Origin: Mycobacterium gallinarum
GTDB lineage: Bacteria; Actinomycetota; Actinomycetes; Mycobacteriales; Mycobacteriaceae
DNA: 64,000 nucleotides
Assembly (NCBI RefSeq): GCF_010726765.1
Contig: NZ_AP022601.1
Location: forward strand, 5,332,001 to 5,396,000
Direction of reading: 5' to 3'
How positions within the stretch are numbered: position 1 is the stretch's first letter; each line of letters opens with the position of its first letter. Of this stretch, positions 26,185 to 35,672 are shown piece after piece. The position numbers and the translations under genes are program-made. The notes under the pieces are model-generated. The model was given only the letters and a program-made list of their open reading frames with translations. It was not told the DNA's origin and ran no database searches.

Positions 26185-29100
26185 TCAGACGCCAGCAGGC
26201 ACCTTCGCCGCGCTCGCCCGCATCTCTTTTCGCAGCGACGTGAACTCCGAAATTGTCCGCGTGGCGACGGTCGCGACGGGGCGGACATTGCGACCGGTGG
26301 CCTCGGTCTTGGACACCATCACCACGCTGTCGATGTAGGGCTGGATCGTCGTGGCGTTCTGCACCGTCGCCACGATCACCAGCTGGAAGCCGAACTTGCG
26401 AAACGCCGACAGCGCTTGCTGCGCGAACTGCGGATCGGACTTGGAGAACGCCTCGTCGAGCATCAGCTGCGCGAACACCGGTGTGTTGTCGTGCCCCTCG
26501 GCGGCAGCCGAATATGAGTCCTGCGCGGGGCTGGCCAGGTTGAAGCTCAGCGCGCCGGCGAGACAGAACGCCATCAGCTTCTCCTGCTCGCCGCCAGAGT
26601 TGTCGCCCGCGTTGCTGTGCGTGCGGATCAACTCGTCGCCCGCCCACTCCGCGCAGTCGAACGTGAACCGGTTGCGCACATCCAGCGCGTCGCGGGTCCA
26701 CGCCTTGTCCTCCGGCGCGGTGGATGCCAGCCGGTTGCGCAGCCGCAGAATGTCGGCGTACTGGTCCAGGATCGCCTGCTTGTCGCCCAGCCCCACCTCG
26801 GCGATGCGCCGCGAGATGGAACGCACGATCTCGGTCAGCTCGGCGACCGCTGGCAGCTGCCGCGGGGTGGCGCGCAGCGTGAGCCGGGTGCCGCGGTTGA
26901 ACTCCACCGCACCCAGTCCGGTGTTGACACGCTCGATCTGCTCGGCGATGCGCCGCGTCTCCTGCTCGGCGACGCGATGCAGCGTGAGGATCGCATCCGG
27001 CGCCTGCTCGGTGACCAGACGCATCATCCGCTCGTAGGCCTCGGGCAGTTCACGCTCGTCGATGTGCTTGCACAGCGCGACGTAGTCGTGCACCCGCTCG
27101 TCGAAGTCCTCGCTGTCGTTCGGGATCGCGTCGGGGAACGACGTGTCGAACGTGTTGAGGATGCGGGCCAGCTCGTCGTAGGAGCGGCGTCGGCTCTCGC
27201 GCAGCTGCTCGCGATCCTTCTTGATCGACGCGAACAGCGCGTCGCGGTGCGGTTCCGGGTCGAGCAACTCGAGGCTCACCGGCAGCTGCGCGGCGTAGCG
27301 GTGCAGCAGCTCGGTCAACGGCTCGGACACGAACGTCGGCGACAGCCGCTCGGCCAGCTCCATCAGCCGGGTGCGGCGTTCGTCGAGTCCGTCGCGGCGG
27401 GTCTGGATCGCTCCGCGGCGCGTCATGAATTTTTGGATCTGCGACCAACATTCGTCCGCGCGGGCGTTGAGCGCGTCGAGGTCGGGATTCTCGGCGAGCA
27501 GCAGCTCGTACTGTTCGCGCAGCCGCTCGGCGTGCCCGTCGGCAGTCTCGGTGTCGATCTGACTCCACTGGGGGTACTGCTCGCAGATCGCCTTGCATGC
27601 CGTCGCGCGGTCGCGCCACTGCTGGCGCTGGGCGGCGATGTCGTCGGCGACGCGGCGGGCTTTCTGGTACGCGTCCTCGGCGGTGGCGAGTTCCAGTGTC
27701 AGCGCGTTGATCTTGGCGGTGACGTCACCCTGGTACAGGTACTCGGACTGCCTGATCGGACTGCGGTCGTCCTTGACGGCGAGTCGGTCGGAGTCCTTGT
27801 AGAGCCCGGTGTCGGTGACCGCGCGGCGGAAGCGGGCAAACACGTCGGGGGTGTCTACGCAGATGTGGTCACCGGCGTTGGCGATGACGTCGAGGGCTTC
27901 GGCCGCGCACGGATGCGAGGGGTTGACGGCAAACAGCTTGCCCGCCAACGTGTTCGGATCAGGATCGACGGATTCGGCGCCCAGGAACTTCGCCCGGACG
28001 TGGTGCAGCTGCAGGCGGCCACGCATATCGGTGTCGTTGACGAACCGCAGCACCTTCTCCCAGTGCTGATCGGGAACCAGCAGCCGCAGCCCGGCACTCC
28101 TCAGGACCTTTTCGACGGCGGTGCGCCAGCGGGTCTGGTCCGGCTTGAGGTCGAGCAGTTCGGCGATGTACGGCAGCTCGGTGGAGTCGGCCTTGATGGC
28201 CGCGCAGATGTGGTCGCGCATCGCGATGGCGAACTCCGGCAGCGCGGAACCGACATGCTCGACGCGTTTGAGTTCCTTGGCGGCGTCGTCGCGGGCGATG
28301 CGGGCGGACTTCTGGGCGTATTCGGCGTCGGTGGACGCCTCACGGTTGCGTTCGACTTTGGCGAGCAGTTCGGTGGCTTGGGAGAGCAGGTCCTCGCGCA
28401 GGTTCCAGAACTCGTCGGCAGTGTCCGGGTGCTCGATGTCCTGAGCGGTGAGCATGTCGTCGTAAGCGGCGCGGCGGCGCTCGATCTGCTCGGCTTCCGC
28501 CTCGGCGGCGGTCACCTGGGACTGTAGCGGCGCGAGGTTGGCGCTGGACCCGCTGATCTGAGCGTTGAGCGAATCCGCTTCCGCCTTGGCCAGATTCAGG
28601 CTGCGGGTGACGTCCTCGTACTCGTTCTCGAGCTGGTCGATGGTGCTGTCGAGCGTGGCGATCTGCTCGGGGCACTGGGCGAGGCGGACGTGGTCGGTGA
28701 ACGCCCGCACCATCGGGGCGTCGACGAGGTCGATGATGCCGAGGTCGGAGGACTCAGAGGTGTAGCGGTGGTGGATGTTCTCGATGTCGCCGAGGATCTT
28801 GCGCTTCTTCTGCGCGACGGCCAGCAATTCGCGGGCCTCCACGAGAGGGTCGATCTGCTTGAGCGCTTCGGGCAGCCGGGCCAGGCTGTCGGGTTCGTCG
28901 AGCATGAACTCGCGGACGAACTGCTCCAGTCCGCCAACGCTTTTCAGCGACTTGGCCTTGCCGAGCAGCTGCTGGGCGGCGTCGGAGGCGCGGATGCCGA
29001 TGGTGGCGTAGAGCTGTGCGAGGTACTGCGATTCGACCTTGGTGGAGAAGCGCCAGTCCGCCGTGAAGACTTTCGCGTCGAAGTGGCCCGCGGCCCAGCG

Positions 29101-29571
29101 GTTGCAGACGTCCTCGATGTCGAGGTCGCCGTCGCCGAGGACGAAGCGGCTGGACGAGTCGTTGCGCGATTCGCCCGTCAGCCATTTGAGGACCAGGCCG
29201 GTGACGGTGCGCCCGGAGTCGCTGGCGTAGGTGACGGCGACGGCCGACCAGGCGGTGCCGTCGCCACGGAGGTACATGACGCGGCTGGAGCCGCCGTCGC
29301 TGCGCTGGCCCCAAGCGCCGCGGACGTATTTGTCGACGGTGCGGCGGCCGGCGCTGGATCCGGCGGCGGTGTTGTCGCCGGAGGCGTTGAAGTTGCGGCG
29401 GTTGAACGGCAGGAAGCCCAGCGATATCGCGTCGAGTAGGGAGGACTTGCCGCTGCCGGACGCGCCGGCGATCAGCGCGCCGCCGCGGCTGAACGGGATG
29501 GAGTGGTAGCCGTCGAACACGCCCCAGTTGATGACCTGCAGCCGGGACAGGTGGAACTGCTCAGTCGTCAA
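26185..29571 (-). CDS. jetC: JetC/MksB-like SMC ATPase of a Wadjet (Ept) plasmid-defence system
   Basis: SMC-type ATPase of 1128 residues. Walker A is GASGSGKSS (36-44) after the typical [19 protein letters not shown] long coiled coil with a hinge near the middle spans about 250-980. The C-terminal signature is [16 protein letters not shown] and Walker B is [20 protein letters not shown], as in MukB/MksB/JetC. Wadjet complexes extrude and cut circular plasmids; the mycobacterial version is known as EptABCD from M. smegmatis. The start is a TTG at 29571 with AGAGGA upstream, downstream of the promoter module at 29604; the longer frame would translate through that module. The gene is intact, but jetB and jetA are separated from it by unrelated genes. 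Confidence 0.9.
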   Translation of the reverse strand: MTTEQFHLSRLQVINWGVFDGYHSIPFSRGGALIAGASGSGKSSLLDAISLGFLPFNRRNFNASGDNTAAGSSAGRRTVDKYVRGAWGQRSDGGSSRVMYLRGDGTAWSAVAVTYASDSGRTVTGLVLKWLTGESRNDSSSRFVLGDGDLDIEDVCNRWAAGHFDAKVFTADWRFSTKVESQYLAQLYATIGIRASDAAQQLLGKAKSLKSVGGLEQFVREFMLDEPDSLARLPEALKQIDPLVEARELLAVAQKKRKILGDIENIHHRYTSESSDLGIIDLVDAPMVRAFTDHVRLAQCPEQIATLDSTIDQLENEYEDVTRSLNLAKAEADSLNAQISGSSANLAPLQSQVTAAEAEAEQIERRRAAYDDMLTAQDIEHPDTADEFWNLREDLLSQATELLAKVERNREASTDAEYAQKSARIARDDAAKELKRVEHVGSALPEFAIAMRDHICAAIKADSTELPYIAELLDLKPDQTRWRTAVEKVLRSAGLRLLVPDQHWEKVLRFVNDTDMRGRLQLHHVRAKFLGAESVDPDPNTLAGKLFAVNPSHPCAAEALDVIANAGDHICVDTPDVFARFRRAVTDTGLYKDSDRLAVKDDRSPIRQSEYLYQGDVTAKINALTLELATAEDAYQKARRVADDIAAQRQQWRDRATACKAICEQYPQWSQIDTETADGHAERLREQYELLLAENPDLDALNARADECWSQIQKFMTRRGAIQTRRDGLDERRTRLMELAERLSPTFVSEPLTELLHRYAAQLPVSLELLDPEPHRDALFASIKKDREQLRESRRRSYDELARILNTFDTSFPDAIPNDSEDFDERVHDYVALCKHIDERELPEAYERMMRLVTEQAPDAILTLHRVAEQETRRIAEQIERVNTGLGAVEFNRGTRLTLRATPRQLPAVAELTEIVRSISRRIAEVGLGDKQAILDQYADILRLRNRLASTAPEDKAWTRDALDVRNRFTFDCAEWAGDELIRTHSNAGDNSGGEQEKLMAFCLAGALSFNLASPAQDSYSAAAEGHDNTPVFAQLMLDEAFSKSDPQFAQQALSAFRKFGFQLVIVATVQNATTIQPYIDSVVMVSKTEATGRNVRPVATVATRTISEFTSLRKEMRASAAKVPAGV

Positions 29572-29603
29572 CGTCGTCCTCTGGGGTCGTGGGTCCGGAC
29601 GCC

Positions 29604-29684
29604 CAACATAGGCGACCGGGACGACAACTCCGGCGCGGGAAGGGGTCGTGTCGGCGGGGAAATTGGGCGCGGATCCGTTTGCCG
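29604..29684 (-). promoter_or_regulatory. Shared promoter module upstream of jetC
   Basis: Read toward jetC this ends in TTGTCGTCC, eight bases, TATGTT (-10 at 29610-29605). That fits the spacing of the mycobacterial RecA-independent damage promoter (TTGTCRGTG-N8-TAnnnT). Further upstream GACACGACCCC and CAAACGGATCC are also shared with the modules before jetB and jetA. The TTG start of jetC follows about 33 bases after the -10. Confidence 0.65.
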
Positions 29685-29872
29685 AGGTCGGCCGAATCCT
29701 CGCTCGCACAAGGTCTTGCGCCGGCTCGGTGTCCTTGTGGCAAACGAGATTCATGTGGCTGCTGGGTTTGGCGAACCACAGCCCAGCGAGGGGTTAATTG
29801 GCGTACTTCGGTGCGGGCGACGAACCGTATCCTGGATCTGATTGCCATTTGCTCAGCACGAGAGGAGGGGCG

Positions 29873-30202
29873 GTGCCTGACGAAGTCAGGGTGACTCCCG
29901 AGGACCTGCATATGTCGGCTGCCACGGTCGACGTGCACGCCGACAACGTGCACGCCCGCCACTTCGAGGCGGACAGTCGGATGGACGCGGCGCAGCCCGG
30001 TTTGCCGATGGGGTCGGCGGCGGCGCTGACCGACGCCGTGGGGAAGTGGCAAGCGGACACGTCGGCGATATTCGGCCGCATGGTCGACCACTCGGACGTG
30101 CTGCGTACCGGTGCCGCGGCGTACATGCGGGCGGACGACGACGGGGCGGCCGCTATCCATCGCGCCGAGCAGCCCGTAAGTGACGTCGACCTCGGGCTGT
30201 AG
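29873..30202 (+). CDS. ESX-type (EspC/DUF2580-like) secretion partner
   Basis: Small helical protein of 109 residues from a GTG with AGGAGG eight bases upstream. The frame has a central helix-turn-helix hairpin and ends in RTGAAAYMRADDDGAAAI, which contains the type VII secretion signal Y-x3-D. The N-terminal DEVRVTPEDLHMSAATVDVHADNV resembles EspC-like ESX targets. It is followed nine bases later by the DUF1023 hydrolase, whose N-terminal helical region probably pairs with it for export. It lies between jetC and jetB on the opposite strand. Confidence 0.75.
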   Translation: MPDEVRVTPEDLHMSAATVDVHADNVHARHFEADSRMDAAQPGLPMGSAAALTDAVGKWQADTSAIFGRMVDHSDVLRTGAAAYMRADDDGAAAIHRAEQPVSDVDLGL

Positions 30203-30211
30203 CGCGCCGCC

Positions 30212-31858
30212 GTGACCGTCTCCGTCGCCGATATCGATCGCTGGGATGCGGGCGATGTCCGCGAGGTGTTTCACGCCACCCGCAGTCGCGCCGAAGCGGC
30301 GCAGGAAGCGGCCAACGGCATCGCGCAACTCCCGGCCTTCGAGAGGTGGGGAGGCGACGCGTCTCGAGCCGCGAAGGACTCCATCGACCAGACGCGCAAG
30401 GACCTCGACGCCCACGGCGCAGAAGCGCTTGCGGTGGCCAGGGCGGCCGACCGGGCGGCCGGCGACATCGACGCACTCAAGGGCAAGCTGGCCCATCTGC
30501 GCAACCGTGCCCATCAGCTCGGGATGGAACTCGACGCGGCCTCCAATTCCTTTGTCCCCGCGGCAGGTTCGACCCTGACCGAGGCAGATGTGGCCCAGGC
30601 CGAAGCGGAGCTGCAACCGCAACTCACCGCGCTGCTGGCCGAGGCGGCGGGCATCGACGACGAGTTGGCCAACGCCATCAACATGGCGACCGGCAAGACG
30701 CCCATTCCGCAGGAAGGTCCGCCGGTCGGTGCGGAGGGATTGACACCGACTCAGGTCGCCAGTGACGCCAACGAAGCGGCGTTGGAGCGCGAGCGCGAAA
30801 GCACGCAGGCGCGAGTGGACCAGGTGCAGCGTCAGATCGACGAGCTGGCGCGGGAGGCGTACACGACGGGCGACCACAGCGCGGAGACGATGGATCGGTT
30901 CAACGATCTCACGGGCGAATTGGACGGTGCCAAAGGGTATTTGAGTCAATTGAACGCGGTTCATGACGCCCTGGGGAAGGCGCCCGAGACGTACCTGACC
31001 GTCTTCGATCCGCGCACCGGCACCGGAAAGCCGGTGCTGGCCGCGGTCGCGGTGGGCAACCCCGATACGGCGCAAAACGTCTCGGTGACGGTTCCCGGCA
31101 TCGGGTCGACCACCAAGGATACGTTGCCCGGCATGGTCACCGAGGCGTCCAACCTCCGACTCGAAGCGGAGCGCCAGTTGAGGAACGCCGGCCTGCCCGG
31201 TTCGGCGGCGACGATCGCCTGGATGGGCTACGACCCGCCGCCCAACCCGATCAACACGCTGAGCCCGGCGGATGCCTTGGCCACCATGGGGGACGGGCAG
31301 GCCCGGCTGGGGGCGGACAGTCTGTCGTCGTATCTCGAACAGGTCCGCGCCAACAACCCCGACGGTCACCTCACGTTGCTCGGGCATTCCTACGGCTCGT
31401 TGACGTCATCGTTGGCCCTGCAGGAGCTCAATGCCCAAGGGCTGCATCCCGTCAACGACGTCGTGTTTTACGGTTCACCGGGGTTGGAGCTGACGAGTTC
31501 CGATCAGTTGGGGCTCGGCGCAGGGCATGCTTATGTGATGCGCGGGATGGATGATCCGATCTCAGGCGTCGTGGCGGAGCTGGCACCGCTGCACGGGTGG
31601 GGGGTCAACCCGTACGACGGGATGTTCCCCGAACTGTCGGCGGCGGCCGGGCCCGATCCGGGCGGAGTCGTCCGGGAGGGCGTTCAGTCGCACTCCGATT
31701 ACGCCCGGCTGGGAAGCGACAACCAGTTGCGCATGTCCGGCTACAACTTGGCCGCGGTGGTGGCCGGGTTGCCGGACAACCAGGTCCTTGCGCCACCGCC
31801 ACCGCCGCCCGTGGCGCCGCCGACACCACCATTGATCCCGGGGGTTCCCTTTCGATGA
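30212..31858 (+). CDS. DUF1023 alpha/beta hydrolase with ESX-type helical N-terminus
   Basis: Protein of 548 residues. An N-terminal helical region (about 1-110, including AFERWGGDASRAAKDSI) looks like an ESX-exported domain, a second coiled-coil section spans about 110-250, and a DUF1023 alpha/beta-hydrolase domain covers about 260-520. The serine nucleophile is in LTLLGHSYGSLTSSLALQ, with FYGSPGLEL and HSDYARLG downstream. The tail is proline-rich. Expected to be an exported esterase or lipase-like enzyme; the substrate is unknown. GTG start nine bases after the ESX partner, and ATGA overlap with the lipoprotein gene, so the three form one operon. Confidence 0.8.
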   Translation: MTVSVADIDRWDAGDVREVFHATRSRAEAAQEAANGIAQLPAFERWGGDASRAAKDSIDQTRKDLDAHGAEALAVARAADRAAGDIDALKGKLAHLRNRAHQLGMELDAASNSFVPAAGSTLTEADVAQAEAELQPQLTALLAEAAGIDDELANAINMATGKTPIPQEGPPVGAEGLTPTQVASDANEAALERERESTQARVDQVQRQIDELAREAYTTGDHSAETMDRFNDLTGELDGAKGYLSQLNAVHDALGKAPETYLTVFDPRTGTGKPVLAAVAVGNPDTAQNVSVTVPGIGSTTKDTLPGMVTEASNLRLEAERQLRNAGLPGSAATIAWMGYDPPPNPINTLSPADALATMGDGQARLGADSLSSYLEQVRANNPDGHLTLLGHSYGSLTSSLALQELNAQGLHPVNDVVFYGSPGLELTSSDQLGLGAGHAYVMRGMDDPISGVVAELAPLHGWGVNPYDGMFPELSAAAGPDPGGVVREGVQSHSDYARLGSDNQLRMSGYNLAAVVAGLPDNQVLAPPPPPPVAPPTPPLIPGVPFR

Positions 31859-32403
31859 CACTGCGAAAGATGTTCGTGGGCTTGGCCTTCGGCCTGGTCT
31901 GCGTGGCCGGTGCCGCCGGGTGCGACGCATCGACGAGTACGGGAGGAGAGTCCACCAGCGTGTCCGAAACCGAATCGGCGCAGCTCGAACAGGAGCTGCA
32001 GTCCAAACCTTCCCTGGAAGCCGCGCAGACGGAATATCAAGCGGCGGTTCAGAACATGGCCACCGACATCGCTGCGCTGACGCCGGGCACGACCTTCAAC
32101 ATCGAACAGAACACGTGGGTGGGCTGCGGTGGCGAATATGCCTCGACGAGCGCCAAGCAGGCGTACGTCATGGCCGTCTTCAGTGGCCCGATTTCGGATG
32201 CCGTGTGGCCGCAGGCGCTACAGATCGTGAAAGACGGTGCCGCGCAAGTGGGAGCGTCGGAGTTCGGGACGTTCAAGGACAATCCCGGCGACCACGACGT
32301 CTACATCGCCGGGCCCGACGGGGTCGAGTTCCGGTTGGGCACCCAGAAGGCGTCGACACTCACAGCCAAGTCCGACTGCCGGCTGAGTGAGGCCGACAAG
32401 TAG
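31855..32403 (+). CDS. Lipoprotein, LppA-like
   Basis: Lipoprotein of 182 residues. The signal peptide MTLRKMFVGLAFGLVCVAG leads to the lipobox AGAAGC, so Cys-22 or so would be lipidated. The mature part carries NIEQNTWVGCGGEYAST and a C-terminal SDCRLSEADK, which recall the mycobacterial LppA/LppB family. The start overlaps the hydrolase stop by four bases. As the third gene of the module it could be an immunity or anchoring factor for the exported hydrolase; that is speculation from position. Confidence 0.75.
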   Translation: MTLRKMFVGLAFGLVCVAGAAGCDASTSTGGESTSVSETESAQLEQELQSKPSLEAAQTEYQAAVQNMATDIAALTPGTTFNIEQNTWVGCGGEYASTSAKQAYVMAVFSGPISDAVWPQALQIVKDGAAQVGASEFGTFKDNPGDHDVYIAGPDGVEFRLGTQKASTLTAKSDCRLSEADK

Positions 32404-32413
32404 GTCTATCGGG

Positions 32414-33115
32414 CTACCCGTCCTCGTCAGGTGCCTCATCGTCGGCGGGTGCGTCGCCGTTGAGTAGCTGTTCGAATTGCTGCTGTAGTTCGGTGATGAC
32501 CGAGGCGGTCATGATGGCGGTGATGACGGGGGAGATGGTGTAGCTGTCCTCGTCGTCGCGGCTCTTGCGCAGGATCTCCAGGCCGGTGAGCCGGGCGATG
32601 GCGGCGTCGATGCGGCCGGCGAAGGTGACGGCGTCGCGGTCGGTGTCGTTGAGGACGCCGGAGAACAGGCCGTGCATCTCCTCGCGGCTGATGAGGACGC
32701 TCTGACCGGCGGCGGCGCGCATCATCTGGGCGAGGTGCAATGCGAGGATGGAGTCGTAGGTGCCGAGCGGTTCGCGGCGTAGAACCTTGATGCCCCTGGC
32801 GGATTCGTAGCGGGCCTGTTCGATGAACGCGATGTCGCTGCCGTCGACGATGCGCAGGATCAGGTCGAGTTCGGAGAGCCGGACGGCGAGTTCCTTGCGG
32901 TATTCGACGACCCAGCTGTAGACGTCGGCGTCGGCCTCGGCGCTGATGTAGCGGCGGGTGAGGAGGTGCTGCAGTGCCCAGCAGGCGCGGTCGGGGAGTT
33001 CGGAGACGTCGCCGTCGAAGCGGGGGCGGCGGGCGCCGACGGGGCGGGCGGTCTGTTGGTCGACCTGAGGGAGCTCGGACAGTGCGGCGAAGTCGGCGTC
33101 GTCGATGGTGGTCAA
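32414..33115 (-). CDS. jetB: JetB (DUF4194, MukE/MksE-like) subunit of the Wadjet complex
   Basis: Protein of 233 residues of the DUF4194 family, the KITE-type subunit that bridges the SMC ATPase and kleisin. Visible family features are LPDRACWALQHLLTRRYISAE near residue 45, YRKELAVRLSELDLILRIV, GQSVLISREEMHGLFSGVL and the acidic C-terminus. The start is a TTG at 33115 with AGGAG seven bases upstream; a longer frame would run through the promoter module at 33194. It should act with JetA and JetC, but 2.8 kb of opposite-strand genes separate it from jetC and 2.6 kb from jetA. Confidence 0.87.
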   Translation of the reverse strand: MTTIDDADFAALSELPQVDQQTARPVGARRPRFDGDVSELPDRACWALQHLLTRRYISAEADADVYSWVVEYRKELAVRLSELDLILRIVDGSDIAFIEQARYESARGIKVLRREPLGTYDSILALHLAQMMRAAAGQSVLISREEMHGLFSGVLNDTDRDAVTFAGRIDAAIARLTGLEILRKSRDDEDSYTISPVITAIMTASVITELQQQFEQLLNGDAPADDEAPDEDG

Positions 33116-33193
33116 CGTGTCGCTCCTGCCGGCGATAGCCCCGCCTTGTCGTCGTGCACCTGCGTTCCTCAATCCGTAGTTTGTCGGACGCTT

Positions 33194-33272
33194 CAACATA
33201 GGGCACGGTCCCGACATCTCGAGCGCGACACGGGTCGTGTCGGCGCAGAATTCCTGACGTGCCGGTTTGCCG
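33194..33272 (-). promoter_or_regulatory. Shared promoter module upstream of jetB
   Basis: Same module as before jetC and jetA. Toward jetB it reads ATGTCGGGA, CCGTGCCC (eight bases), TATGTT at 33200-33195. Upstream is the inverted repeat CGACAC-N5-GTGTCG (33226-33242) and GGAATTC or GAATTC-like bases, then CGGCAAAC. The -10 lies about 80 bases before the jetB TTG, leaving a leader of about 70 bases. Confidence 0.65.
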
Positions 33273-33420
33273 ACGTCAGCGGAATGTCCACGCTCCCAAC
33301 GCATTGCGCCGAGCCGGCAACAGATGGTGCCGCTGTGACAACTGAGGCGCATGGGTCGGTGTGGCGAAAGGGGCCGGCTTACGGCGCGGCAAGTGCCGTT
33401 GCGCCAGATTTGTGCATCGC

Positions 33421-33782
33421 GAGAACTACCATCCGTGATGGCCGCCGACGCCGACCCCTGAAACACCCGGTGGGGATTGGCGGCGGTCATTTACCTGGTG
33501 GTGGTGCTGCTGATCATGGGCGTGCTGTATGGAGGCCTGGTGGTGGCGAGGCTGGTCTATTCGCCGACGGCATTCAGCAGGCCGTCGCTCAACGCCCTGT
33601 TCTCGACGGTGATGACGTTTGCCGCTGCGGTGTTGTATCTGACGGGATGCTGGACGGTCTCCGGATCGACCGCGGGTGCGGTGACCATGGGCCTGCTCTG
33701 GCTCGTGGTTGATCGTCGGCGAAGATCGTTGCAGGACATTGTCTTCAGAACGCGGGTGATCTACGCGAAGGCAGCACGGTGA
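33421..33782 (+). pseudogene. Decayed, internally deleted copy of the 10193-11157 hypothetical/RDD locus
   Basis: The first part (GAGAACTACC to CTGAAACACCCGG) matches the start region of the gene at 10193. It then jumps directly into the RDD gene at TTGGCGGCGGTCAT, skipping about 500 bases; the short repeat CACCCGG marks both edges of the loss. A second in-frame loss of roughly 30 codons removes the third membrane segment, so TMGL runs straight into LWLVVDRRRRSLQD. An open frame of 101 codons (TTG at 33477 to 33782) remains, but the missing helix makes normal function unlikely. Confidence 0.75.
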
Positions 33783-33799
33783 CGGCAGCCGACGCTTGC

Positions 33800-34282
33800 T
33801 CAAAGAGTTTGGGTGCGGTCGTCCAGCGTTTGGCGCCGGTGAAAGAGCAGTCGCCATTGGACCTGTATCACCGCGAACAGAAACGCCGTGCTGATGCCGA
33901 ACAGCAGCACACCGTTCACCGCTTGGAGTGCACTCAACATCTGAAAGCGGGCGGGCGCCGTTAGTCCCGGTACCTCGAACGTCGTCAAGGTCGCCAAGGC
34001 GTAGACGGACGCGTCGGCCGGCGAGTCGAGCGCGCCGAGGCTCCAATATGCCAACGCCCACAGGAGGCCTTCCAGCGCATGCAGCGCTGCCAAGATCAGC
34101 GCGACGGCACTGATGTGGCCGATCGTGGTCGACACCGCCCGCAGCCGGTCAGGGTTGTGTTTGTCACCGCGGGGCCGAACCCTGGTTTCCAGGCCGAAGG
34201 CCATCACCACGACAGCGGTGGTGTGGATGGCGATGGTCAGCACGATGAGCGCAAGGCCCACGCTCCAACTCGCAACATTCAC
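33800..34282 (-). CDS. Membrane protein resembling a two-helix ion channel pore unit
   Basis: Protein of 160 residues with four hydrophobic stretches. The central arrangement (helix, re-entrant-like ADASVYALATLTTFEVPGL, then helix) is like a bacterial two-TM potassium-channel pore module, but the TVGYG selectivity motif is replaced by LTTFEVPGL. It may be a divergent channel-like protein with no potassium selectivity. It is divergent from the gene at 34399. Confidence 0.6.
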   Translation of the reverse strand: MNVASWSVGLALIVLTIAIHTTAVVVMAFGLETRVRPRGDKHNPDRLRAVSTTIGHISAVALILAALHALEGLLWALAYWSLGALDSPADASVYALATLTTFEVPGLTAPARFQMLSALQAVNGVLLFGISTAFLFAVIQVQWRLLFHRRQTLDDRTQTL

Positions 34283-34398
34283 TCATCTTCCCTACCACTG
34301 GCCACGTCGGCAGACGGCCAATTCGGCAGCCTCAGGGCGACTACGGTGCGTCTACTGGGGGTATCCAGCTTCAGGTCGTCGATGAGTGGAGGGAACCC

Positions 34399-35190
34399 GT
34401 GGGCGATTTCGGGATAGCGGGTCTCTGGGTGCTCTTGGCCCTCTCGCTTATCGCGGCGGTGGCCATCGCGGCCGGCGGCATATGGCTGGCGTATCGCACG
34501 CTCCCAGACCCGGTGGCCGAGGGGCACAACGGGGCGTTGTCGCCGTTTCTGACCTGTGTCGGGCTGGTGTATGGCGCGCTGCTGGGATTCGTCATCGTGG
34601 TCGCGTGGGAGCAGTTCTCGTCCGCGTCGGCCAATGTGTCCAACGAGGCGTCGACGTTGACCACGATGTACCGGCAGACCGTCGGCATGCCGGTCCCGGA
34701 ACAGTCCGAGATGCGGGTGCTGCTGCGCAAATACACCGACTCGGTCGCAGGCCCGGAATGGCAGAGCGCGATAGACGCCCGCACCGGCAGCGAAGGCGCG
34801 CGAGACGCACTTAACGACATGTACCGGCTGCTCGGCAGCGAGAAGTCCAGTGTCGCGACGAGCCCGATCAGCCAGAAGTTCTTAGATCAGTTGGGCACGT
34901 TGGCCTCGCAGCGGAATCAGCGAATTCTGGACGCCAAACCGCGGATTCCGGGGTTGCTGTGGACCGGGCTGCTCTTCGGCGGTGTCGTGCTGCTGGGGCT
35001 CGGCGGCTTCATGCGACTGGGCAGCGTGCGGGCGCATGTCGGGCTGCTGGGAGCGGTCGCCGTGCTACTGGGCCTGTTGCTGTTCGTCGTGTTCTGGCTC
35101 GATCATCCCTTCGGTAACTATCTGGGAGTCACGTCCGAACCGTTCGAGCAGTCGCTGACTGTTTTCGACTCGATCGATCGCGGGTCATGA
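34399..35190 (+). CDS. DUF4239-type (bestrophin-like) membrane protein
   Basis: Protein of 263 residues. Two membrane helices lie at the N-terminus (about 8-30 and 48-70), then a helical loop with FVIVVAWEQFSSASANVSNEASTLTTMYR, and two or three helices at about 195-245. This pattern, VVxWEQF-x-x-A followed by an EAxxL-rich helix, marks the DUF4239 family. A second family member lies at 61032-61823. Function unknown; the fold resembles bestrophin-like anion channels. GTG start. Confidence 0.75.
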   Translation: MGDFGIAGLWVLLALSLIAAVAIAAGGIWLAYRTLPDPVAEGHNGALSPFLTCVGLVYGALLGFVIVVAWEQFSSASANVSNEASTLTTMYRQTVGMPVPEQSEMRVLLRKYTDSVAGPEWQSAIDARTGSEGARDALNDMYRLLGSEKSSVATSPISQKFLDQLGTLASQRNQRILDAKPRIPGLLWTGLLFGGVVLLGLGGFMRLGSVRAHVGLLGAVAVLLGLLLFVVFWLDHPFGNYLGVTSEPFEQSLTVFDSIDRGS

Positions 35191-35199
35191 CGCGGGCCG

Positions 35200-35602
35200 C
35201 TACTTCGCGAGGAGGTAGTGATAAAGCTCGAACGAGGCCTGCTCGACCCAGCCGCGCGTGAGCCTTTCGTCTTCTACCGTCCACACGGCGCTACCGGTGA
35301 GCGCGATGGGCTTGCCGTTGGGTTCGGTGCCGAGGATGCCGTTGTTGGCACCGGTCAGGACCCATCGCGAGGTGACGCGGGTCCCGCCCTCATCCTGAAA
35401 GGTCTCGATGGTGTCGACGTGCAGGTCGTCGACGTGGTCGAGGAACTGCTTGACCCAGTTCTTGATGTTTTTCCTTGCCAGTGATCTCCTGGCCGCCCGC
35501 CTCGATGACGACGTCGCCGGACACGAACTTGTCGACGGCATCGGGGTCGTGTGCGTTCCAGACTTCTTCCCAGAACGCGTCGACAATCATGGTTGACCGC
35601 AT
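35200..35602 (-). pseudogene. SnoaL/NTF2-like protein, frameshifted in an A-run
   Basis: Two overlapping frames make one SnoaL-like domain of about 133 residues. The N-terminal half (MIVDAFWEEVWNAHDPDAVDKF to EITGKE) is in one frame and the C-terminal half (IKNWVKQFLDHVDDLHVD to LYHYLLAK) in another. The switch is at the five-T run 35468-35472 (five A on the coding strand); one extra base would restore the frame. Either a genuine frameshift or a homopolymer sequencing error. Such small proteins are polyketide-cyclase or dehydratase-like, substrate unknown. Confidence 0.65.
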
Positions 35603-35672
35603 GCGGCTAACGATCCCCCTGTTACACCGCCGCCGCGGGGTTTCGGACGCATGCGTTCTGCCTCGGTGGTGG

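Noticed and set aside
26617..28527. Long open frame on the + strand (636 codons)
   Set aside because: It is antisense to jetC in a GC-rich gene; composition is low-complexity and it has no motifs or ribosome site.
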